Assembly: GCA_964017145.1 (NCBI GenBank)
Contig: OZ024842.1
Location: forward strand, 3,162,001-3,226,000
Direction: 5' to 3'
Length of the DNA stretch: 64,000 bases
DNA from: Agrocybe praecox
Taxonomy: Eukaryota > Basidiomycota > Agaricomycetes > Agaricales > Agrocybaceae
The notes under the pieces: generated by a model
What the model saw: the letters and a program-made list of their open reading frames with translations, nothing else
What the model was told of the DNA's origin: nothing
Databases searched by the model: none
Part shown: positions 34,157-46,300 of the stretch, in pieces
Position numbering within the stretch: position 1 is the first letter of the stretch
Layout: the number at the start of each line of letters is the position of its first letter
Program-made: the position numbers and the translations under genes

Positions 34157-37100
34157 ATGGGCCCCAAACAATCTCTCACTGCTACAAACCTCGCTGTCTA
34201 CCAGCATCTTAGTTGCGACTTGTACATTCACAACATCTACAATGGCACAGGCAGCCAGAATCACAACAGTGGAACCGCGAGCCCTTCAGAGCTCTCAAAA
34301 GCCCAATTTAAGCGTGGTTTAGACTGGGAGAGTACCCTTTACTCTTGGTTGGACCGATCCCACCTTCTCCTCAAAGTCCCTGCAATACCTCTCGAAGCAT
34401 CCACACTACTCGAAAATATACTGGCAGACGACAGAAAGCATTTTTTCATTGCTGGGCTTACATTCTGGCCTCCAAAGCACACGCTGGGAGCCAAATTCCG
34501 TCAAGTGGATTCTCACCCTCTTACTTTTGGTCTAGCCAAGCCAGACTTACTCGAGATTAAACGTACTGACGTCGGAATCCAATGGAGAGTCATAGATGCC
34601 AAAGCATCGAAGCATGTCAAAGTATGTTTTTTCTCCATTTTTCGGTATACAATTCGTCATCGTATTCTTTCCAGGCATCGCACCACATTCAAATATACTT
34701 CTACACCCTATGTTTAAATGATCTCCTAAGCCAAAGCCCATACCATGGTTCAGACTCAGCGGGCGTATGGCTACCTCCTAACGATGGCTTCGACATCGCC
34801 TCTCCCTCAGTCGATGATATCAAGACAATATCTATGTCACTATTGGCTCCACCACTCGATGCCCTTCTTTTCCGAGACCTACCCAAAGTTATCAACTCTC
34901 CCTTTGACAAAGTTAAATGGCATTACAATCCTCTCTGTCGAGGATGTCGCTATGAAACCGACTGCAAGAAGCGTGCTGTAGATGAGGGTGAATTGGGAAG
35001 TATGCCAAATATATCCATAGATGATGCCAGGGTCATGAAGGATCTTTTGCGTATTTCTCGTGTTAATGGTTCTTTCAATTCATCCGGTTCTTTCAACTCG
35101 TCTGACAATCATTTAACTGACATCGAAGAGCTTCATGAGCTTGTCCAAGATCATGCTAAACTTGGAAAACTTGCAAGATCTTCTGCTACTGTCGTCAAGA
35201 AAGCGAAGCAAATACTATCGCTACCCAGGAAGATACGTGTGCATCAAGAGGTAGAAAGCCCCATAATTGAAGCAGCTCGAACAAACCGCATACAAGTGAG
35301 CGTAAACTGAGATAGAAAGTAGTGCATATACTCACATTCTCAAGGTCATACCGCGTCGTAATTACACGTGCCCGAGTCGGGAGGACGTTGCAATCATAAT
35401 TTCTATCGTGGATGATCCATCTTCGCCCAGTCCGAACGGAAATTTCTTCTGCGTGACAACCTATTCCAAGAACCGAGCTTCACAAATACGTTCCATTTCC
35501 TGCTCAGCGAACAACATCGTCCCAAATCTCGCAAACCTAATTCGAGTATTAGAAATCCAATCCAATGAATATGGAATCACAACACAATTTTATGTGTGGT
35601 CTTCTGCAGAACAAACTCTACTCCAGACCCATGTCATAAATGCCGCACTGACATCTTCCGCCTCCAACGAAGATGTTCGCATATGCATTGGCGCTCTCGC
35701 CCAAGGAGCATCTTTGCTGCAAACAACATTCCAGCCTCTGTTATTATCCGGTGCTTTGCTCACTTTCCTGGGGAAGGGAAAGCGCACTAAAGCTGAATAC
35801 AAAGTATGCCTCGAACGCATGGGGCTGCCCACCGACGGTACAATTGAGGTTCTGAGGAACCGGATAGATAGCGAGATCAAGAGGCTGCAAGAACATTCGA
35901 GCACTGTCGGGTATAATAACGAGCGGCGCAAGGAGCTCGGTCAGCTGCCCCGCGTCGTGGTCTTGAAGAAGGAAATTGAACGACAATTGGCTTTACCGAT
36001 TCCAGGATACTGGGACCTACCGGAGTGCGTTGCTACTCTGGTCAAGAGAGCCAGGTCCCAGAATGCGGCGTGTCCTACGGACGAGCAGATTTTTGCGGCG
36101 TATAAGACTGCAACAGCTGTCGATGGTGATACGGAGAATTTGGAATATCTTTTAACGTGGCGGAACAAAATGATATTTGCCGTTTTGAAGCAGCTCAGAA
36201 AACGCGCGGTATCGTCACCTTCTGGAATGTCGCTTTTGGTAAACCAGGCCAAGACCCTCTCGACTCAATTCATGGATATATGCAGAGAATTCCACGTTCG
36301 CAAATTGTTCTTTATGCAACAGGTATGTAATAATTTCTTACCCCATACCTCTGAAAATAAAAATCGGAACTAAAACAAATCCGATATCGTCAGTTCGAAG
36401 TCCTTGCTAAACTCACCGAACTATGGCAATCCCGAATAGACAGCTGTCCTGACTCACCGACTCTGGAATATTGTGGGGTTTCTCAAGGTCAAAATGGCAT
36501 GGAGCATAGCTTTCGTCTTCTATCTGGCAGTGTCGACCTTCCGTTCTCGGATAAAGAATATGCATTTTACGACAAACTCCTGGTCGAAGATGTCGGAGAT
36601 GATGAGGCCGACGGTGGCGATAATCTCCCGGTGGAAGTCTTATTTGACGACCTCGGCGTGTCTGGATTGCTATTCCCCCTTAATAAATACACCAAAGCGT
36701 ATTGGGATAAACAAGATAGCAGGGTACAGCAGGAAATTCTCGTGGCAGATGTCCGCAATATTTGCATGGACAGAAACAGACAGCATACGATGGTCTCGCT
36801 ATGGACATGGGGAAGACTAACACTGAAAGAAGGATCGGTGTACCGCCTTTCCCCGCGTCTTGTCGATTTCAACACGACCAAAGTCCTTTCCGCTCTTTTC
36901 GAGATTGACCTCACCTGGGAGTCAGAAAAGGAGTATTACGGCGACGAAGGCGAAGAGGCACATTATGGTGTTCCATTCATTCAACTAATCACCGACCCAA
37001 CTTCATTAGGCACGATATCTGCCGCCAAGCAGTTCGTGATGAAGGAAAACGACATTCAGAAGCTATTTCGTAATCTCAAGAATCTGGGGAACGATACTGC

Positions 37101-38982
37101 TGGTTCGTTGGTTTTGAAAGCCTCGCAGCATAAAGCTACTCTGCGCATATTATCAAACAGACTGTCTGTGATATGGGGTCCACCAGGTACGTATGTTATC
37201 TTACTTATCCTTTCCGTGCCCTTCTGTCCGGCACCGCTCTACAATCGACCTAACTTTATTTACATTTTTTTAATCTTAAAAAGGCACCGGGAAGACGTAC
37301 ACCATTTCATTATCGCTATTACGCTTAATTGAAGTCGAGCGCCGGCAATATGGACCTAAGCGTAAGATCGTATTCATTACGGCTATTACACATGCCGCCA
37401 TTGAAGCTTGCAGAAGTAAATTGCTACGTCTTATGGATGCATATCGCGCTATAGATTCTTTACCTAAGAAGTGGCTGGATGATGTGAATGTTGAGATTGT
37501 CACGAAAGGCAACGATCATCCACCGCCGCCGAAAGATGGGACTTCGGTGCAGATATACGCAGGGACAATCTATCAAGTAAGTTCAGTATTATTTTTGACA
37601 AAATTGCGCTCTAAATTACATACATTCTAGCTATATAATTTCACCAAGAAATATAAAATGGAAGCTGACTGTGTTATTGTCGATGAAGCTGGACAAATCT
37701 CATTGGGCTCACTGTCACTTGTTTTACGATGTCTTACACTGGAAGGGCGTATTATAATCGCTGGAGATTCAGAGCAGTTGGCGCCCATCCTTAGCGCGCA
37801 ATATCCCCTTTTGAAGACCAATGCCTTATTTGGATCAGTCCTTGATACTCTCATGTTCTCGAAGTCTTCAGCATCGCTCAAGGATAAGACCATATCTCCT
37901 CATTCCAGCATTGGGGATGAATTCGATCTTGCGCAATCGTCACAGGGGACCATCGTTCAGTTGACAGAAAATTTCCGGTGCGTCAAATTTACTGTTCTGT
38001 ACGAAGAATGTTAGCCTACATTTATGCAATGATTGCAGCCTTAACCCAGATCTTGGCGAATTTGTATCAACCATTTATTCACGACAATTCAAGCCCCAGA
38101 AAGTACAGGCACGTCAACTAGCTGCCGCCCTCGCAACACTGGACAACGAGGGGGATGATGAACGAATAATTGGCGTTCAATACAACGTACTCGGACCTGT
38201 GACGACTTTCCTGGTCGCACTTTCCGATGTGATGCACAAGCAGCCACAAACAGTTTTGGTCGCACCAGAATTACATTCGATTCCTCCAGCGGACCTGTTC
38301 ACAGGCACATCCGATATGGCCCTCACTCATCGTCCGGTGTCATTGGCTCTTATCAAGCTGAAAAGTTGGTCCGCTAGGACGCAGCATATCGGATATGAGA
38401 TGCATGTCCACGGCGAAGCTGCTGTCGCAGCTGCCCTGGTAATGTCGTTGCATAAATGTTGTCCGGATGATAACATCTTCGTTGCGACCCCGCATCGTAT
38501 ACAGCGGGAAGCGGTCAAGGCCGCTCTGTCCAGAATCAGATTGACTGAGAACAGGAATCATAACCCCATCGAGGACATCTTCAGCAGGCTTAACATCGAG
38601 GAAGATGACTTGTCGCGCTCCAAGATTACTGTGGATACCATAGAACGTTTACAAGGTAAGACGCTGTTACCTATATGTGCTGGATTGCCCAAATGTTAAT
38701 CTCATTTATCAAGGTTCCGAGGCCGCGTTCGTAATTTGTCTTTTTTCACTTCCAAAGGGGTATACAACAGACCTCGGGTTTCTCTTGGAACGTAGACGTC
38801 TGAATGTCGCCATCAGCCGTGCGAAAACGTTGTGCATCTTAATCAGTTCTGATGAGGTTCTGTGTCCCTCTGTGAAAGTCCTGGCCAACGCAGAGACTGC
38901 AAAAGGTTACGCATTTCTGAAGGCATACGAGAAACGAGCATGGTCGTACACTCTTCTCGTCAATGTTGATAACGCCGCATGA
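34157..38982 (+). CDS. RecB-like Fe-S nuclease fused to SAP-like motif and SF1 (Dna2/TM0106-type) helicase
   Basis: A large fusion of about 1450 residues. The N-terminal nuclease domain has LTATNLAVYQHLSCDLYIHN (first Cys), AKPDLLEI and WRVIDAKASKHVK (the D...DxK pair of PD-(D/E)XK nucleases), HHIQIYFYTL (the QxxxY motif of RecB-type nucleases) and CRGCRYETDCKK (three more Cys, CxxC-x5-C). Together the Cys fit the Fe-S clasp of Cas4, AddB and Dna2. In the middle, YKVCLERMGLPTDGTIEVLR and NRIDSEI resemble a SAP DNA-binding motif. The helicase has Walker A GPPGTGKT (split by the intron 37188-37282), VIVDEAGQISLGS, IAGDSEQLAPIL, LTENFR, VDTIERLQGSEAAFVI and LNVAISRAKTL. All exons are open. It resembles the TM0106-type RecB nuclease plus helicase families and Dna2. 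The role is probably DNA end or flap processing, inferred only. Confidence 0.75.
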
Positions 38983-39320
38983 AAATCACGGTTAATGTAC
39001 GCATTCATATCATTACATATAACCACATAAGATCTGTTAGAAACAACCGTTGATTATGGGATTACTAGTTTTTTTTTTTCGGTTGCACTGATTCTATTTG
39101 TAAACTACTACGTTTGGCCAGCTACTATAGTACTACTATTTGAGTAACTACAGGATGAATAAGAGATGTAAAGATACATAACAAAGATACACTTGGATAT
39201 AAACCGAAAAGAGTGATGGTGCAGTAGAGAGGGCACACGATGGGGATAAATAAATACATGCAAATGAAAGTGAGGTATCTTACTAGATGGGCTAGCCATC
39301 AATCAAGATTTATGTCCGTT
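38983..39320. other. Convergent intergenic region
   Basis: 338 bases between the 3' ends of the helicase (plus) and AAA-protein (minus) genes. It contains a T-run near 39070 and an imperfect repeat of GATGGGCT(A/T)GCCATCAA at about 39287 and 39328. No gene. Confidence 0.45.
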
Positions 39321-42002
39321 TTATGAGATGGGCTTGCCATCAAGAGTCATTGAAATGTCTTCGCCGCGTTTATCGACCGAAAGTCTGACCATATCGCCCT
39401 TGTCTAGATCTTTGAACTAAAAAAATGGATGAAAGACGTCAGTGATTGAACGACAACGTATATCAAAAAGGAACTCGCTGTCAGCTCCCGAGTTCTGTGC
39501 AAACTCTCGATCTCGTCGATTCTGTCTCGGACGTTCTGTAGAAGGTCATCGAATCCTTCTTCACTAGCCACTTCTTGTGCAGCTCGCAGGATTAGATTGG
39601 AGTCAGGCCGGACGTTGTGTCCAATCTATTTAGACCTTGTTAGTATATCGAACAATAGAGTATCAATAAAGTACCGACATCTATAGATATGATGTTCAAC
39701 CGATCAAGTTCTACGCAAATTAAATTCAGCTTAGCACGTCCAAACGTGCTGGAGAACAGCCCACCTTCCATGAAATCGGCACGCGTCATGATTTGTCGAC
39801 ATTTCCACTTTATGAATAATGGGCATTATAGATCGATACACCATTCTAATTGAAATAAAGAGATAAACTCACGTAGGGAATTGAGGGTAACGGTAGTTCT
39901 TCATCCCCTCCTGAAACTTCGCGGGTAGCCAGCTGTTCTTCACGCTGCTTCACAAATTCATGGAGAAGAAGCCACGAGCAAGAACTCCATTTTTGCTGAA
40001 CATTCAATATGTTTAGTAAATGTTACTAAGTCTCATTTTTTCTTGTTTTACCTCGTCCATAACATCATCATCACAGTCCGGAATCAGTCCTGGAAAAATA
40101 AAGCTATCAGTCGAAGAATGTTGTCACCCAGAGTATCAAAAAGTTTACCTATCTGGCTCAGAAGCCATTGCTTTTCTACTTCCAGCAGATGCTTTGCCAT
40201 GTTAACCATGTCCTCGCTCTTCGACACCTAGAAAGTTCCATTAGGAAAGTGGGACAAACGTGCTAAAATAACTTTTCATACCTTATTCAAATAAGAGAGC
40301 CGACCCCCCACAAGAGATACCGCTTCCTCAAGTCTTGCGGTGTCGGTAAGAGGGCGACCATGTAGTTTTGTGTTCCGGCGTATACGAGTAGCAGCGTGTA
40401 AAGCCTCCTGTTGGTTCAAGTCGTATACCGATATTACCTACAAAAAGAGAAGTTTAGACACAACGCAGTACGCTCTAATTCGTCACATACATGCATACGG
40501 CTACCGTTCTTTCGCATGACATGGAAAGGCCAAAAATCGTCTCTATTTATATCTCTCGCTGAATAATAATCCTTCAACAGAGAAAGATCCGGACTTACGA
40601 GCTGAATACCATGGTCAGAACCCCTATTCATGTTGTTTAGATAGTTGTTTTTGAACGATAATGATAGAGAACTTACCACTGGCAGCCCAGGCTTCTGCTT
40701 TTTGCTGGAGTTGCAGTAACATGTTCCTGCCCTCTTCGTCGTTTTGGAAAAAGTGTACGTTGTTAATAATGAGCACTAGTGGCTTCTCGCGCTTAGGTGC
40801 ACAGCGAAGTGCAACCTTTTCAAGCTTATTCATAGCTGCTTCTCGTGAGTATATCTACTAGAGCGAAACGGACATGGCGCTGACCTCGCTCAATATCCAA
40901 TGCCGGTCCACCTACGCCCAACGCAAACATCAGCTAACGAAACTACCTACAACCAGCTACGGACCTTCCCTAGGGTCGCGCCTTTGAAATAGGCCTGTTT
41001 GTGTATCTTCATTGAACTCGAAATTGAGGGCCTTGCCAAGCCGCAACCGAAATACTTCCAAGTCTGGATGAGCATCGCACATCGAAACACCTTCAGCATT
41101 ACACGAAGTCATAGAGTCAAAGATCATAGTGCCCTTCCCAGAGCCCTGTTGAAGGAGACCAGAATGAAGAAGAGGGAAAGAAGAGGGCATATATACACAC
41201 ACCTTTGGACCCAAAAGCATGAAGTAGTGACCAGACTCATTGCCGTGAACGATATCATCGATGGTGTTCTGCTCTTTGCGTCGCAAGATTTGCGTCCATG
41301 GCTCGTCCTCTGTAAACAGAGGATCAGGATCCTCGTGATTTACTGGTGCTTTCTTGGTCGTATGGGCTTTTGCTAGCTCTAATGCGGGATCATATCCGGG
41401 TGCGAAAGCCGCTTCAATCTGAGTTGGTCAGTCATTGTAGGTCATTTTACGCAAGCTTTTACACGCAAAGACGAAATTCACCTTGTCCAGGACGTTCTTC
41501 TTATACCATTTCACGTAAAGAATGCCTCCTACGAATACTAGGGGTAATATGAGAAAATATATGTGCATATATTTTCAAAGAAAAAGCTCGTACCTGCACC
41601 TAATCCAATCGCAGTGGTTATCATGGCGTCGAGTACGGGTGAATTTGTGAAAGTGAACCCTCCACCACCTCCTGGGACATTAACTGGACTACCCCCTGGA
41701 GGATTATACGCCATATTGATAGCTGCCGTTCCCTCATGGACTTCATGTTTTGTCGGAGGATTCGGTGCACCCGGAAGTGGTTGAAGCTTTGGCACAGCAG
41801 TAGATTTCTTCTGTGGGGATTTGCCAGCAACGCCAGCATGGCTATGGTTGTGATGAGGGGTAGCCGGAGGTTGAGAGGGCGGAGTAGTGTAATGACGAGC
41901 TATTAGTAGTGACGCGGTCGCGTGGGCCTGTGATCCGGACACTGCAGAAGGACATTTCCTGAGAGAAAACAGCACTGAGCGCCTACGAATAACGCTCGCC
42001 AT
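39321..42002 (-). CDS. Mitochondrial membrane-anchored Orc1-like AAA-type protein
   Basis: The N-terminus MASVIRRRSVLFSLRKCPSA has a presequence look and continues to RHYTTPP. A His/Pro/Gly-rich linker (GGGGGFTFTNSP) follows, then one transmembrane segment split by an intron (DAMITTAIGLGAG and FVGGILYVKWYKKN). The soluble part has Walker A LGPKGSGKGT and a Walker B-like strand PLVLIINNVHFF with Asn instead of the usual Asp. Then EGRNMLLQLQQKAEAWAASG, SDDFWPFHVMRKNGSRM, and a helical C-terminal region to SMTLDGKPIS, with TAA 39323-39321. This matches a fungal family annotated as P-loop or ATPase_2-like. The start could also be the in-frame ATG at 42018-42020. Probably inner-membrane with the ATPase part in the matrix or intermembrane space. 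The exact role is unknown. Confidence 0.7.
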
Positions 42003-42708
42003 GATAGTCGCTCGTGGCAAGGGCGATAATGTGCCTGCACTGCCATAAGCAAAGCGGCAACTCCGTCAAGCACACGTGTGATTTATGTTTTAGGAACAAA
42101 CAAAAACTATCATTAGCGATGTTTGCAAGACAACTACAACTTGCTTGGAGGTAATCGAAGGTGCACCCTTCTCAAAGCCTTTTTTTCTACTACGTACCCC
42201 ATTCCTTCCAGTTCCAGAATTTAAATGTGCTTCTAAGCTTCGGGAATCGGGCCCCCGACCATGGCGTACACCCACTGCGCTTAACATTCACTGTAAACGA
42301 AGGTGTGTCTAGTACTGTTAATTTCTCGTCTTATTGCTGAACGAAGTTCCTCTCATTGGTGCATAGAGCCCCTATAATGCATGACGTCGGAGGTAGATAT
42401 CATGCACATGTCTGCAGTCGCGGCTTTTCAACGAGAAACCCATAATGTCGCTATATCCAAAATATATAGTACGCGTTTACTAGTACGTGACACAAAGTGG
42501 ACGGTGTACCATGTTCTGTAGGGGTGATCGTATATATTGTATGTGTGTGTGTGCAAATGTTTAATGTATTAGGCTAAACAAGTTATACGGAAATTAGAAA
42601 GCAAGCTAGTACGAGCAATGTTAACCATGATGACGATGGATTACTACACTAGAAGATGATCACGAATCTTGCTCGGAGCATATTGCTACTCCACAACGAA
42701 ATATCACG
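42003..42708. other. Intergenic, AAA-protein promoter and FunK1 3' flank
   Basis: 706 bases with the start region of the AAA-protein gene and the end of the FunK1 gene. A short TG repeat at 42543-42552 and a 20-bp imperfect repeat (GTTAA(C/T)CATGATGACG) near 42619 and 42708. No gene. Confidence 0.4.
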
Positions 42709-43095
42709 TTAATCATGATGACGTTTGGCTTTCTTGGAAGAAGGGGCCTCTAGGACTGTCGGTAAACCTGTATTAGAAAGCTGGGTTCCCGTGATTTCGT
42801 TCTGAAAGAAATCATTTGGCCGTGGGGGGCTGATCTGATACGCAGTACTGGAGTACAATGGATGATTTTCAGGGGTTGTAGACCGTCTAGAACTGAGATC
42901 AATCTGATTGCCAAACGTCGTTGATTGGTTTTCCTGGATTGTGGCCGGCTCAGACGTCGAATGCTGAGGGTAGAGTGCTTTCAGGCGAATGATCTCCTCT
43001 TTGATTTCCTGGCGACGTTTCTGTCGGTAATCTTCAACTTCTTGTTCTTTGGATGTTGGAGTTGTCTGTGCTGGAAGCTGATTAATAGCATCTAC
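42709..43095 (-). pseudogene. 3' exon fragment of FunK1 copy 2, cut off by the copia element
   Basis: On the minus strand this is the continuation of the kinase gene: VDAINQLPAQTTPTSKEQEV, EDYRQKRRQEIKEEIIRLKA, LYPQHSTSEPATIQENQSTT, and so on to SSKKAKRHHD and TAA 42711-42709. It aligns with the end of the other FunK1 copy (VDAINQLPAQTTPTSREQEV ... KVKHRHD). It is 129 codons long and open, but is separated from the rest of its gene by 4.8 kb of retroelement. It can be expressed only if the element is spliced or read through. Confidence 0.85.
43091..43095. repeat. Target site duplication TCTAC (left)
   Basis: TCTAC directly before the left LTR. The same five bases follow the right LTR at 47906-47910. 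The interrupted kinase frame is restored when one copy is kept. Confidence 0.9.
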
Positions 43096-43332
43096 TGTTG
43101 AGAATGTAGCGCAGTGGGTAGTAAAGTTATCTATTCAGCTTCGCTCTTTTGAGCCTTTATATACATGTGTAAGTAGAATAATATGGAATACTCTATGATG
43201 TTCTATGTAGTTCTAAGGCTAAGATAAAAGATAAGAAAGTATACTAAGATAAAGAAGAATCATCGAGAAATGCGAATACAATCTAGAGACGGGCGACTAC
43301 CTATTCAGGTAATCGCATCATCGATTCCAACA
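43096..43332 (-). repeat. 3' LTR of the copia element
   Basis: 237 bp, bounded by TGTTG...CAACA. Sequence matches the 47669-47905 LTR base for base as far as I can compare. It contains TTTATATACATG, TATA-like on the plus strand. Confidence 0.95.
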
Positions 43333-43343
43333 CTCCCCCTTAG
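43333..43343 (-). other. Polypurine tract of the copia element
   Basis: On the minus strand CTAAGGGGGAG lies directly before the 3' LTR, the plus-strand DNA primer. It overlaps the gag-pol stop codon (TAA, 43342-43340). Confidence 0.8.
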
Positions 43344-46300
43344 TCGCCCAGAACGCCAATTTCTTCGGTGAAGTTTTGGTGAGCGATGCGAGGAAGTCCT
43401 TTCGTAAATAGGTCCGCCAAATTAAATTCTGTACTAATATATATCATGTCGATTGTCCCGTTTTCGACTAAGTCTCGCAAGAAATGATATGCGATGTCGA
43501 TGTGTTTCGTTCGAGCATGAAATTCCGGATGTCGAGCAATAGCGAGTGCAGCTTGATTATCCGAAAAAATAGTTGATGTGTCGGGTAAAGGAAATTCGAG
43601 TTCGCGCAAGAGCGAACGGTGCCAAAGTACTTGCTTTGCGACATGTGTTGCGGCGATGTACTCGGCTTCTCCTGTAGATAACGCGACCGTGCTTTGTTTC
43701 TTCGAACTCCAAGCGACCGCACCTCCTGCGATCATGACAACATATCCACTAATCGATTTCCTATCGCCCTCCGAAGCCCAATCAGCGTCGCAATAAAAAT
43801 TCAGCTCGTTACTTAATAAATGGTCCGAGCCGCCGTAGGTGAGTTTGTGATTTCGAGTGCCTTTAAGATATCGAAGAACACGTTTCACGGCCGTCCAATG
43901 TTTTTGTTTCGGGTTTTGCGTGAATTGTGCGAGTCTGTTGACGGCGTAGACGATATCAGGTCGTCCTACAAGTGTCGGAAACATAAGTGAGCCAATGATA
44001 GTAGCATAACCATAACTCCCCCTCAAATCCTGCTCCCCCTCAGCATTAGTTCCCTCTTCCAGTGAGTCTTCGTCGTCCAGCTTGACGTTAGGGTCCATTG
44101 GAGTCGATACTGGGCTCGCATTCTGCATGCCAAATTTATCTAGAATTTTGTCGATGTAATGGGCTTGGGATAGAGTGATAATATGATCTCCTTGTTCGAT
44201 TTTGGCGCCCAATAGCATTGAAGGTCGTCCGAGCGATTTAACATCGAATTTCGTCGCAAGCTCTTGTTCTACGCGATCGTTTAATTCGTCTGAAGTAGAT
44301 ATGGCAAGAAAATCATCCACCCATACGAGTAATATCGTGAATTCGTCCCCGGAACCTCGAATGAAACAGCAATAGTCGGTTTTGAGTTGAGTAAATCCGA
44401 GTTCTTTCAATGCTCGAGTAAGTTCGTGGTTCCAGACGTTCCCTGCTTGTTTGAGACCGTAAAGCGACCGTAGTAGTATGCAGACTTCTCCTGTACCGTC
44501 GTCAAAGAAAGGCGGTTGGGCCATATATATTTCTTCTTCTAAATTTCCGTGTAGATAGGCACCTTTAATATCGAATTGTCGTAATTTTAAATTATGAACC
44601 GCGGTGAAGGCGAGTAATGTGCGTAATGTTTCGAATCGCATGACTGGCGCAAAGGTTCCGTCTTCGTTATAGTCCACTCCTGGTTTTTGAGAAAATCCTT
44701 GGACGACAAGTCGAGCCTTGAATTTAATGACCTTGCCGTGTTCGTCTCGCTTTTTGGTGAAGACCCATCTACATCCAACAACCTTTCGACCCTCTGGTAA
44801 TTTCCCTTTCTTCCAAGTTCCCATCCTAACCAATGTTGAATATTCTTCGTCCATAGCATCCTTCCACTCCTTCCCTTCCGGTCCATTTAGCGCTTCTTCG
44901 GGTGTCCGAGGCGTGTCAGGTTCTTGGGCTGAATATGAAAGCTCCGCTTCTTCTAATAACGTCTCCCATAGCTGAGCTACTGCAAGATTCGCTCGTTCGT
45001 TTTGAATCGACTTAGCGCGCGAGGATTCAGTCGATCGAGTAGGATCAGATGGTATAGATAATGTAGAATTAAATCTTGAAGATGGCTTTCGAGCGTCGGG
45101 ATTTCCAGCCAGCTTGTAATCTATAGGCTGTGTAGATCGTGTAGATCGTCTAAGTGGTTCGGGGGTCGATTTGGCAACTGTTTTTTGTGTTGGGTTGTCG
45201 TTTGAGTGCTCTGGTTGTGTATTGGTCGTCTCAGAAGTGTTCGGTGCCGTTGAATTTAATTCTGGGGAAGTTTGCGCGGCTGGTACTGTATTATTCTCCC
45301 CCTCAGACGGCAAACCCGGAATATCCACTTCTTTGGGCTCTTCGTTTTCGTTAAAAGCGACGTTTCGAGAGGTTTTGATGTTCCTTTGCTTGGGATCATA
45401 GTAACGAACACTTTTCGAGCCTTCATTGAATCCTACAAAGACCATTTTCTTCGACCGTGGATGTAGCTTCGTCTTCTTCGATTCATCGAGTACCCAGACA
45501 TCACAGCCAAATTCCCGAAGATTTGAGACATCTGGCTTCTTGGAATGCCATCCTTCATAGGGTGTCATATTTTCGAGTGCTCTTGTAGGTACCCTGTTGC
45601 GAATAAAATTTGCATATGAGACCGCTTCATCCCAGAGATAAGAAGGTAGATTTCTTGAAATAAGCATTGCCCTAGCCAGCTCCAATAATGTGCGATTATA
45701 TCGCTCCGCAACGCCGTTTTGAGACGGTGAATAAGGTGCCGTAGTCTCGATTTCGATCCCATTCTTTGCAGCCCAAGTTTTAATTCGTTGATTAACGAGT
45801 TCCTTCCCATTATCGAACCGCATGTACCTCGGATACTTCCCAAATTGCTGCTTAATTTTCTCGGCATGCTGCTCGATGCGATCCGCTGCTTCTTTCTTGT
45901 CACGTAAAAATAGAACTGTGTTGAATCTTTTTGCGTCGTCGAGGAAAGTAATAAAATAATAAAATCCTCCAATTGATTTGACGCCTATAGGACCCCATAC
46001 GTCGCCCATTATACGCTCGCCTGCAGTCTCCGAACGATTTTGGGCCTCAGATGGAAAGGATTTGTGTGATAGCTTTGCTTGAATGCAAGCTTCACATGTA
46101 TTTGATGGAATTGATGTCGGATCCACTGAGAAACCCGTAACAAGATCCTGGCGTTCTAGACGTTGAAGTGCCGTGATGGAGACGTGTCCAAAACGACGAT
46201 GCCATTGGTCCCAAGTGAGGTTCTTCGATGACGCAATATTAGCTCGCTCTTGAGTTGGAATTTGAGCCCGAGCGCTGAGTAAAAATAGACCGCCTTGCTT

